Program-made: the position numbers and the translations under genes
Assembly: GCA_030268105.1 (NCBI GenBank)
Contig: BSDZ01000045.1
Coordinates: 124,001-188,000 of the forward strand
Source of the DNA: Volvox africanus
Lineage: Eukaryota > Chlorophyta > Chlorophyceae > Chlamydomonadales > Volvocaceae
Reading direction: 5' to 3'
DNA: 64,000 bases
Notes under the pieces: model-generated
What the model saw: only the letters and a program-made list of their open reading frames with translations
The model's database searches: none
What the model was told of the DNA's origin: nothing
Shown here: in pieces, positions 34,141 through 45,200 of the stretch
Position numbering within the stretch: position 1 is the stretch's first letter
Layout: each line of letters begins with the position of its first letter

Positions 34141-36509
34141 TGCAATTACGTGTGCAATGCGTATGTGATACATGCTTTGCCGGGCGAGGACGAATTGAGC
34201 TTGCCAAGTCATGAGGTTTGTAGTGATTGCATACTTTGTTGTTCTTTGCGTACGCATTGTCCGCTGGCTGCTATCTTTTTGGCGTAATCTGCCCCCAGAA
34301 CCAGAGTTTGCCACCCGCTCTGTGCGCTTCATGTTCATGTTCATAAAGTGGCGGAGGTAGCGTCACATTGACGCCGTGAGAGCGCCCGCTCAATCGTGTG
34401 AGGATTAATTGCTAAGCAATGAGCGGAGAAGTCGAGTGTACCTAGGCATCCATACCGGAAATGAGTTTATGAAGAGGTCGTGTTCCTGTTTCCAAAGTGT
34501 CTCATGTATTCCTATGCGGTCTTGTACGGCCTGCCTGCTGGCAGCGTGTGTCCTCAGAGGAGGGTCCTTGTAACTGCATGTACGCATGCGACTGGTACTA
34601 CTTGACTGTTTGCTCTTTGGTCCCCAGGCGTGGTCATCAGATAGCCTTGGTGATTTTCTTCCCCGCAACGTCAACAGGTAAAGAAATAGGTAAACAGGGC
34701 ATAATGGCAAAACCTTCTGCTATGTTGAAAACATCTGGATGGCTGAAGTCCATGCGTTGCCTGTATTAGCAGAGGAACCGAAGAAAATGCACGTTGCAAC
34801 GGAGTATGATTAAACATGTACTATCCTCACCCTCCCTCCTTATCAGCCTCACCCTGCCTCCTTACTATCCTCACCCTTCGCTCTAGCAGACCTCCCATGT
34901 TTCGATCCTTTACCGATGGAACTTACGCAGATAATATACAGGATCATTATGATTAGTCGGGAATGACAACAAATCTCTTGTAGCTTTATACGCTTCTCCA
35001 AGGGAGCCAGGTATTTTAAGCATTGCCATCAATACCTGAGGAAAGGACAGCTTCTGAACGTAAGGAAATTGTCATCCTTGCTTTCCCACAAGGCCCCTTA
35101 CACCGTTTAATCGAATTTCAACTACGAAGTCAATTCACACACTCTTGCTTGCTTGCTAATATCCTTGGTGATGAAGTTCCAGTGTGCAACTTGAAGAACT
35201 AGCTGTTTAATTAAGAGCTAGCCTTATGGACTTACTTGCGGCTACGTACGAGGGAAGCACGGGGCGGATGTCTACCGTACAACCGTAGCGTGGTATGCGT
35301 GTGTATGCCTTCATAACGAACAGCCAAATATGTATGCCACTACGAATGTTGCTGACCGCTTATGGCTAGTAACGAAGATAGACGTTCTATCCGACTCCGC
35401 ATTGGCAGGAGGCGATCGTGATTTTTGCACACGGTGGTGATGCTGGCTATCGTAAGGGTATTATGAACGCGCAATCCACACGCTTCCCTGCGCTTTTTAG
35501 GGTAAGGATGAAGTAATGGATATCACGGAGTATTGCAAATACTCGGAAAGATACAATTGCTCGACAGGTACAATGTCCTGCGTCGCTTAAAATGTCTGGG
35601 GTGGCCTGGGCTCTGGAGGATCCGAACACAAGAAAACGGCACCAACCACCACTTCCGGCAAGCTGCCGCATGCCTCCAAACAATACGGAACCCTGCAACC
35701 AACATGACATGTGCAACAAAAACAATATCGCACCCATATGACACTTTTGTATAATGGTGAATGTTTCCTCACTAGCGATACGCAGGATGACGAAGGGCCA
35801 TACATTATGACCATGCGTGACCCTGCCTGACCCTGTGCATGAAAACGCATCATTAATTCGTGGACTTGTATTTGATCAATTGATAATTATGAAGCAAATG
35901 ACATATCCACGCATTCTCATGCCCCTTGCTATGTTTTGTGAATTCGCATATAATCATCAAGTTCCCGAGACTTCGAGCCATAACCTCAGCAAATACAAGA
36001 ACAAGGACCAACCATTACAATTCGGTCGAAATATTTATTTTTATCCAATTTGGTCTGGGCTTCAATACCGCTATATGTGCCAATCATAGCCGGACACGGC
36101 TGGGCAATACACCGGTTACGCAATAAGTTACTATTTTGCACTTTTGAAACCACACGCGGGTTGATGTGAGTGTATGCAAGTAATGATATATAGTGAAAGG
36201 TCAAAACATTTTGGCATCAAAGCATGTCGGAGTTCCAGACAGGCCGTCTTCGAGAAGAGTGTTTCCTCCGAACTGGTCATTTCCGGTACGCTTGGTTATA
36301 AATATCGCTATCATTATTCAAAGACATTTACAATATGCATTGAAGAGGAATCAAAGCCCCAAGGCCATAAAGAGGAATTGTACGATTTCCCTTCCGGAAT
36401 CATGCTCACTATAAAAAGACCGCGCGGTATTCAATTTCTCATCACAAAATCATTTCTAGTATAAATTCCTTGAGTTGTATCTAGTCTGCTGTTCATTCTC
36501 CCCCGAGGG

Positions 36510-36517
36510 TATAAATA
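36510..36517 (+). promoter_or_regulatory. TATA box candidate for AdhE copy 2
   Basis: TATAAATA about 315 nt upstream of the copy 2 ATG, in a GC-flanked context (GAGGG before, ACAAGACC after). A second match, TATATAAG, lies at 36601-36608. Either could set transcription start, giving a 5' UTR of roughly 200-290 nt. Confidence 0.45.
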
Positions 36518-36831
36518 CAAGACCTGAGTCCTACTCCGCGTTTCGCGGTCGTCAAGTTTTAGCTATTAATACACGAGCAAGTGTTGGCAACCAAGGTCAG
36601 TATATAAGCGCTGCTCTTTGTTCGTGATACTTGGCCTGGCTTCTATTTTATTCGGCAATCAACTTGTCAAGCCGAAATCTGTTCTGCCATGTGGTTGCAA
36701 ATCCACAATGCTTTAGACTAATTTGTGGAGAAATACATTTGTCAAAGCTTAATTGAGTCCCTACGTTAATGCAAGGGATGCAACTTCCGTCAGCACCGTC
36801 ATTGTGGTTCCCCTAGCGCAGGTGAACGACG

Positions 36832-39800
36832 ATGTCGACCAACCTTCTCTCATGCAAGCGCGGTGTCGCTCCGGTCTTCAAGCCTGGAACAGCGGTCCCA
36901 TTGGCTCCTCGCTTCGGTGGTCGTAGGGCTCCACGTATTGTGTGCGAAGCTGCGGCTGCTTCACCTGCGCCCGTCGCACCTAAGTCCGAGCCGGCTGTGG
37001 TTGCTGCTCAAGTAAGCAATGCATATACAGTTGAAGGGTTTACGGAGTGTTTCGTTAACGTTTTGTTTCTCCGCTTAATTGGACTAACGTTACATTTATT
37101 ATCACATTACAGCTTCCTCTTGGTTGTTTGCTTTTGTTTGCAGGCAGCTTCTGCTACGCCGGCTGCGCCTGTCAAGGAGCGACCGCCTGTCGCTGACGAT
37201 CAGCTTGCGCTTCTGAAGACCCAGCTGAAGCGGGCCCAGGAAGCTCAGCATAAATACGCGACCTTCTCGCAGGCTCAGGTAATTGCCAGATTATACGGTT
37301 GCCTAAAGCGCACTGCATCCGATTTTTGTACGGTATCTGTCACGCAAGTTTTGCTCTTCTTGCGTTGTCCTTGTCGTACCGCCATCCCAGTCGGTTGTTT
37401 AAGAACTGGAATGGCGTTGTTGTCCATTATTTTAGGTCGATGAAATCTTTCGGAGCGCTGCGGAGGCCGCCAACGCAGCTCGTATCCCGCTGGCGAAGAT
37501 GGCGGTTGAGGAGACCCGCATGGGCGTCGTTGAGGATAAGGTAAGGGTACTCGCCCTTGGATTCCGGTCCTCTTGCGGATGATACCTAGAAACACATGCT
37601 GCTATGCCGTATGTTGACAGGTGGTGAAGAACCACTTCGCGTCCGAGTTCATCTATAATAAGTACAAGCACACTAAGACGTGCGGGATTATTGAGGAAGA
37701 CCAGGCTGGCGGCATCCAGAAGGTGGCGGAGCCCGTCGGTGTAATCGCTGGTAGGTGAATGCTATGCATCTCCATATGTTCAGTATTACCTCCTAATGCC
37801 ATGCCCATGTCTCTAGTGAGGCAATCTTGCTGTCAGCCGTACGTTATGAAAATTATGTTCATGCATGAAAGACCCCAAGCTCTGCTTTCCCAAGACGACG
37901 TCTTGCCGTTCTCGTGACAGATACATGAATTACTTCTCATTTTAACCGTCTCAAATGTACTGCAGGTATTGTGCCCACAACCAATCCTACCTCTACGGCG
38001 ATCTTCAAGGCACTGCTGGCCCTGAAGACGCGAAATGCACTTGTGCTGTGCCCGCACCCGCGCGCTGCCAAGTCCACCATCGCCGCAGCCAAGATTGTGC
38101 GTGATGCTGCTGTTGCAGCAGGTATGGCGCAAGTCCGGTGTTTGGACATCATGCCTTGAAACTCGTGACCCAAACCTACAAGATACGGTGCATGGGGTTG
38201 ATAGTTTAAAACGTCCTGATGGGCCTGCACGCAACCCATTCCTGAAACTGCTGAATAGAATGGCACAAAGCTTCCCGATACCAATACATAAAGGATCACT
38301 GCCCTCACATAAATATTCCTAAATTTTCTCCTAACCCTCCAGGCGCTCCCCATGACATCATCAGCTGGGTGGAGACCCCCTCACTGCCGGTATCCCAGGC
38401 GCTGATGCAGGCCCCCGAGGTGAGCCTGATTTTGGCCACCGGTGGCCCCGCCATGGTGCGTGCAGCCTACTCCTCTGGCCATCCATCGCTGGGTGTGGGC
38501 GCCGGCAATACGCCGGCCCTGATTGACGAGACGGCCGACATTAAGATGGCGGTGAGCTCCATCATGTTGTCCAAGACGTTCGATAACGGAGTCATCTGCG
38601 CCTCGGAGCAGTCGGTTGTGGTGGTGGGCAAGGTGTACGATGAAGTCCGCGCCGAGTTCATCCGTCGCGGTGCATACTTCCTCAACGAGGAGGAGAAGGC
38701 TAAGGTACGGCCGATGTACTAGGGGACCTCGGGGAAAGGCGAGGTGGAAGAGTGGCAGGAAGCGACGATTTGTTGTGAAGGGCGGGATAGTACAAAGGAT
38801 TACCATTTTAGCTGTTTATTTGCTTTCGAGATTTTCCTTGTGAGATCAGCTAACCCGAGCTGACTGAAACCTGGTATGCTTCATCCTTGGCGCATGCAGG
38901 TGCGCGCTGGCGTGCTTATTGACGGCAGGCTCAACCCCAACATTGTGGGCCAGTCTATTCCCAAGCTGGCTGAGCTGTTTGGAATCAAGGTGCCGCAGGG
39001 CACTCGCGTGCTGATCGGCGAGGTGGAGGCTTTGGGTGACTCGGAGCCGCTTTCTCAGGTACAGTCCGTTCTGCATACAGCCGGGCGGCTGTGATGGTGA
39101 TGTCGGCGGCTACCTGTGGGGTTTCGGGTTCAGATCTGATGTAACTATTGACTGTGGGCTGCCCCATTTTTTTATCATATCAGCGCTGGCCTATGAGGCA
39201 ACTGCGAGCTCCTGTATTTGTACATGACGCCACCTGGCTGAAGCTTTGTGTCCTCTGTCCGTGGCTTTTCGCAGGAGAAGCTGTGCCCCATCCTGGCTAT
39301 GTACAAGGCGCCCACCTATGAGCACGCTGTGCACATTGCCCATAGCTTGATCATGTACGGCGGCGCTGGCCACACCAGCGTGCTGTACACCAACCCGCTT
39401 AACAAGGCGCACATTGAGCTATTTGAGTCAACAGTGAAGACGGTGCGCATTCTTATCAACACGCCAGCTTCTCAGGGCGCCATCGGCGATTTGTACAACT
39501 TCCACCTAGACCCCTCGCTGACGCTGGGCTGCGGCACCTGGGGCTCCACCTCGGTGTCCAATAACGTCGGCCCGCAGCACCTGATCAACATCAAAACCGT
39601 CACGTCGCGCCGCGAGAACATGCTTTGGTTCCGTGTGCCGCCAAAGGTGTGTACGGATGAACATGTTCACTGAAAGGGTGTGGTGTGCGGGTCGACGTGC
39701 AGCGCATGATTCCGTACGAACGTGACCGAGTATATATAAGTAATCCGTATTTTATAATGCCACACCTGCAGCATTGAGTGATATGGACCTGGGCTTTTCG

Positions 39801-42256
39801 AGATACACATGAATGTCTGCACTTGCATGCATGCACGTTTGGGCTCCTGTACAAGACAGGGAAGTCGGTAGCAATGGGAAGCACAAAGTTTTGTATGTTC
39901 AATTGTAATCATTGGTGTTCCCACCCCAGATCTACTTCAAGGGCGGCTGTCTGGAGTTGGCGCTGCGTGACCTGATTGGCAAAAAGCGCGCCTTCATCGT
40001 TACTGACAAGCCGCTGTTTGATCTGGGCTACGCGGACAAGGTTACGCGCATTTTGGATGACATCAACATCCACCACCAGGTCTTCTACCACGTCACGCCC
40101 GACCCAACACTTGCGTGCATCAATGCCGGTCTCAGTGAGATCTTGGAGTTCAAACCGGATGTTATCATTGCCATGGGAGGCGGCTCGCCCATGGACGCGG
40201 CAAAGGTACGAAGGATCCGAAACTGTTGAGTAATTGTGGAGCACTTATCCGGATTGTTTTCGTAGGGTCTTTGTTGGATCTTCGTTGGTCGATCAACGAC
40301 TGCGCTTGCCGGGAGGGAACACTTGATCATGCTGAATGTGCTGGCATGGATCAGCTGCGCTTGTTGGCCCACCAGAGGCTTAATTAGACATTTCTTTCGT
40401 TGAAAACGTCACCCTTCTACCACTTGGCGAATGTTGTTCTGCATGTCTCCAGATCATGTGGTTGATGTACGAGTGCCCCGAGACCCGCTTTGATGGACTG
40501 GCAATGCGCTTCATGGACATCCGCAAGCGTGTGTACGAGGTTCCGGAGCTTGGCAAGAAGGCGACCATGGTGTGCATCCCCACCACGAGCGGCACTGGCT
40601 CGGAGGTGACGCCCTTCTCCGTCGTCACGGACGAGCGCCTGGGCGCCAAGTACCCGCTGGCAGGTGAGATCCAGCAGGAGTAGGCGTGTGAGGCAGTTAT
40701 GAGAGCAACTTGCACTTCTCGTTCTTTCTAGCTGACAGTATTTCCGTGGTCAGCCTGTGGGCCCTCCCTTGCATGGATTGATACTCACGGAACGGCCCCG
40801 ATGTCCTGCATCGCCTCGTGGTTGCTTGCCACTGCTGTGCGCTGCGTCCCACATATTTCTACAACGGTTTACATGGTCTCTGCAGATTACGCGTTGACGC
40901 CCAACATGGCGATCGTGGATCCGCAGCTGGTGCTCAATATTCCCAAGAAGCTGACAGCATGGGGCGGCGTTGACGCGCTCACACACGCGCTCGAGAGCTA
41001 CGTGTCCATCTGTGCCACGGGTGGGTGGTTTGGAAATAGAATCCGTCCATTCTACGTATGCTGCGTCATTATTCGACACTATATGCATTCATGTATTTGC
41101 ACTACGTATTGGCGCACCTATGTTAACGGCACCGATTCTGCTCGCTCAAAATGAGGTAGGTCGTACAGCCCTGAAGTGAAGACTTTAATGTTATCTTTTG
41201 TGCAGAGTACACCCGGGGCCTGTCCCGCGAGGCTATTCAGTTGCTGTTTAAGTACCTGCCGCGGGCCTACAGCAATGGTTCCAACGACTACGAGGCTCGT
41301 GAGAAGGTGCACTACGCGGCCACGATTGCCGGCATGGCGTTCGCCAACGCGTTCCTGGGCATCTGCCACTCCATGGCCCACAAGCTCGGTGGGTATCATA
41401 AGCTGATTGATGTCAGATCGTGCAGCTTGCAAATTAATGTCTAAAGATTTGCCTCCCGTGCCCTCACGAACATGCGTATTGTTGTTATGTGTGGACGCAT
41501 TACACGCTGCGTATAACTTTCTGCATGTACTGCGACACTCCACAGGTGCGGCTTTCCATGTGCCGCACGGCCTGGCCAACGCCGCGCTGATCAGCCATGT
41601 TATTCGCTACAACGCCACGGACATGCCGGCCAAGCAGGCGGCCTTCCCGCAGTACCAGTACCCGAACGCAAAACACCACTATGCCGAGCTGGCCACCATG
41701 TTGAGCTTGGGTGGTACGACGGATGACGAGAAGGTGCTTACACTTTTAGGTTTCTCATCGACGTAATACACACTTGGCTGCGAGGTTCCGTTTTTTGTTA
41801 GGGTTATGTTTTCCGTTTCATCGATGGCATATCAGGCCTTAGTGTGTCGTCTGGGATAGCGTAAGGTATGCATTTAACATGCTCCATGTACGTGTGCAGG
41901 TTATCAAGCTCATTGAGGCCGTTGAGGATCTGAAGAAGAAGGTTGACATCCCCCCGACTATCAAGGAAATCTTCAACGATCCGGCCAAGGACGAGGAGTA
42001 CATCCATCGGTTAGACGCGTAAGTCCGACCTATTTCCATTGAAAGGCGGATTTCGCAACCCAGTCTTTTGACTTAGGCCTTCAATCATTCAACGTACGTT
42101 TCTTTTTGCAGGCTGGCCGAGGACGCGTTCGATGACCAGTGCACGGGCGCCAACCCGCGTTACCCTCTGATTGCGGACCTCAAGCAGATTCTCCTGGACG
42201 CGCATCAGGGGCCTATCCTGCCCATCAAGTCGCTCGAGTTCTACAGCAAGGTTTAA
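36832..42256 (+). CDS. ADHE: Bifunctional aldehyde-alcohol dehydrogenase AdhE, tandem copy 2
   Basis: Same role, length and structure as copy 1. Exons: 36832-37011, 37144-37278, 37436-37540, 37621-37750, 37966-38121, 38343-38704, 38900-39058, 39275-39646, 39930-40205, 40453-40663, 40886-41020, 41206-41388, 41546-41733, 41900-42018 and 42112-42256; 951 codons. The transit-peptide-like start is different (60 against 56 codons in exon 1), reads RIVCEAAAA at the presumed cleavage region, and is balanced by a shorter exon 2. Exon 3 encodes nearly the same peptide as copy 1 with many silent changes. Residues 141-857 are identical between copies. After that, exon 13 ends GTTDDEK where copy 1 has GNTPDEQ, and exons 14-15 carry about 15 substitutions. 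All catalytic and iron-binding residues are present. Introns 1-3 and 13-14 are mostly shorter than in copy 1 (intron 3 is 80 against 439 bp). Confidence 0.97.
37606..41711 (+). repeat. Homogenised block, copy 2 (4.1 kb, partner 28834-32939)
   Basis: Partner of the block in copy 1; see that entry. The left border is 15 bp before exon 4. The right border falls inside exon 13, where the next codons change from GGC GGA to GGT GGT. Confidence 0.93.
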
Positions 42257-45200
42257 TGCTTAATTCGTAAACGCAGCAATGTTGGTCTTATGTCCTGAAG
42301 AGTGAGTTTGCATGAAGATGCCAATTGCAGTGTCTCCTTGGCGGGATGATTGCATGCCTGTATCACCGTCCGAGGGTTGCGAAATTCTTTGTACGCTAGA
42401 TCTCTGGCGCGGTGTCGTGCCGGTTGCCTGGCGTCCCTGTGTGCAGCGTCGCTTATGAGGCGCGATTGGGATTTCATGATCATCGTAACATATGTTGTCG
42501 CCTGTGCGGCGGATTGCGAGGAAATTCTTTCAGTAATATACTGTGTGAAGGTTGGTATATTGCCTGGCCTTCATGTATTTGCGAGAGATGTATTTTGCGC
42601 TCGTAGTGGGTTGAACGTAGTGTCGAAGAGTTCAGGGAAGCGTGATGCAAAGTACTTACCCGCTCGTATATCGTGCGGGGGCTTTCTTAGTGACCTGTTA
42701 ATTCTCGGCCTGGAAATAACTGAATCCACAAGTCCACAAATACATTGGCACCTTAACAAGATCAGCATCGTTACCCTGTGCAGTATACTATTCACCACAT
42801 TGACAAGTGCCGTAGAGATATGGTGAAACCACACAGATCTTGCAGCACAATTGCTCCACAGCTGCAAACGGGTGTAAGAGGTTGGCGTATTTGTATCCCG
42901 ACTAGGGCAGATCCCAAACATAGAGACTTCTAACAAATGTTTGCCAATCGGCTTTGCGTAACAGTAGCGAAACAGTACTCTTAGACCGGTGAAGTCCAAA
43001 ATCCTATGAAATGCGTCCTTGCCGCGCGGCTGCATTCGAAGCAACGGCAGGTCAGGACTTTATGACATGTACGGCGCAGGATGGCACATGCCGATTCTAA
43101 ATGGCAGTGTCGTGACGTCGGGACATTGGCGTTAGCGCCGGTACGCTAGAATCAGTTGAACATTGGAACCCTACGTGGATAGCTGTAATTCGTCCATAGA
43201 ATCCATACATAATTGGGTTGAATGGCTGAGGGCGTCCATCTAGCTAGCAGGGAGAGAAGCAGGCAGGACTCCGCCCCGGTGCAGTGCAATAGGTTGGGAC
43301 GCTTGAATTGGGATGCACATGCCTCAGCCTCAAGATGTGCTACCGCAGCCGCCACAGACGCACCAGTAAGCGGTATTAAGCAGGACGTCTCCACCAGCAC
43401 CGACACTCACAGAGGCTTGGGTGAAGGGCGGGGGAGACGCGGCCCCACATATTGCCTTTCGTTGAAAGGGAAGCGACCCAACTCATGTTCTTTGTCGCTT
43501 GGCTGTCGATGGATGGCGGGCGCACACACACGTGTCATGTGTATGTTTGTATTGAAGGTTGCGCATCGGGTTTCAGCGGTAGGTTGAAGCGCGTTGTCTT
43601 ATTTATACCTGGGAGCTAACGACTTGGGACCCTCGTTCTGGGGGTGCCGTAAGGGGGTGGCCTGTTGGGGGTGCTCAAATGGCTTACGCACATGCCGGCT
43701 GTGGGTCAACAGTAGCGCGAAGGAGGGTGGAGGCCGCGGCAGTGCCACTCGCATTCCCTGGGAGAGAAAAGGTGTGGCATGCATGCGGCGCTAGGCCCGG
43801 CAAATGACTGAGGAGTTCTCTGTGCTTTGGTGTGTGTGTGTGTGTGTGTGTGTTGGGGGGATGTTTGCAGGGTTGGGGTGGAGGTGGAGATTTCAGAAAA
43901 CTACTGGCAGACTATCGCTTCGCCTCCCTTGCTCGTGGGCCTCCATATGTCCACGTGTCCGTAATGTTCTACTTTTATCGTAGTCGTACTGTGTAGTTCT
44001 CTTTGTCTCCCTCAACACTGCCATTAGCCGAGGCGGCTATGCATGGCGTTGGTGGGCATGTATGATGCCCTCTTCAATCCCGGACCCCTGGGGGATAAAT
44101 ACACATATACATAAACTGTTTGCATTGTGTCTCACACAGACTACGGCATTACAACCAACAATGCACCTCTGGTATGCCGGATTGTGTTGGATGCTAGTTG
44201 TGTAGCCTCGGCCTTATTACCGCTGCCACTGCCGCCCTATATGGGCCTTCGTTCAAGTGGGTGCCTGACTGCCTGTGTATGGGAAAGAGCTCGAAGACAG
44301 AGAACGAAAGTACGGCAGATAGGATAGGACTGAGGTGCTGTACAAAATGGCGGAGTTTGCTTTTTTATACGGCGTTTGTGATAGAGCGCAATGTGCGGTC
44401 AGGTTAGAGGGCCGCTGGTACCTGAGGAATGCCACTCGGTACCGCTGTACATTCAGGCGCTTGCTCTCATTGGCGTGGGTGAGCTGGTGAGCTCCGGGCC
44501 GTCAGTGTGCCGGTTAAGCATATTAGTGGCTAATAACCCGTTCGATTAAGGGAAACTGGGCTGTAACTGTATCACGTTGCACGACATATTGTCCCAAGGT
44601 GACTTAGGGTTTTGCAGTGCCCCACAGGTTGTATGCCACCATGCACTCTGGACCTATCTGGATGATGAAGCCTGATCTTGGATCTTGGATCAACGAATAT
44701 GACAGACAGAAGTACAATAGAGCATTACGTCCAGCTTGCAGCTCACAGCCAGCTGCCTGCATCCATCACTGCACATTTCCAGAATGAGCTTCCAAGCTTG
44801 GCATCGGCGGGGCAGAGCTCTCCAGAATCCAGTTCAGTGCACTCGGAAAAGCACGAACAATCAAGCGTCCTTAGATGAGCACTTGAAGCCAACAAAGAGA
44901 GCTGGACATGTTAAGAAGCAAATTAAATGTGAAGGACCTGTATGAAAACATTCCATGGATACTTGTGGCAGCATATTAATGGTAGCCGGGAGTAAGATCG
45001 GTTAGGCTCGATAGTAGCCGGCTGAGAAATTTTCACTGCCCACCCTCCCACCACATCCCTCGTGTACAAAGGCTCGTAGCTTGGACAACTGGTGTGATAG
45101 GGCATATCAAGTCAGAGGGGTTATCAGGCTGCTGGTGTAAATCCACGCTACATGCAGTCAGGTGGTGATGTGGATCCAGGTTCCATTAAGGAAGGTTTCA

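Larger units (their letters stand above)
33838..36831. other. Intergenic spacer between the two AdhE genes (3.0 kb)
   Basis: No gene recognised. Contains candidate polyadenylation signals of copy 1 (34118-34140), a CCTCACCCT-rich direct repeat near 34828-34880 and the promoter of copy 2. The plus- and minus-strand frames here are short and unrelated to known families. Confidence 0.55.

Noticed and set aside
36832..37443. Single 203-residue reading through AdhE copy 2 exons 1-2 and their introns
   Set aside because: The frame happens to stay open through intron 1, but the copy 1 comparison and the GTAAGC/TTTGCAG sites show that it is spliced.
27539..42256. Bacterial contamination or recent bacterial origin of the AdhE genes
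   Set aside because: Each gene has 14 spliceosomal introns with phase-correct junctions and a transit-peptide-like N-terminus.
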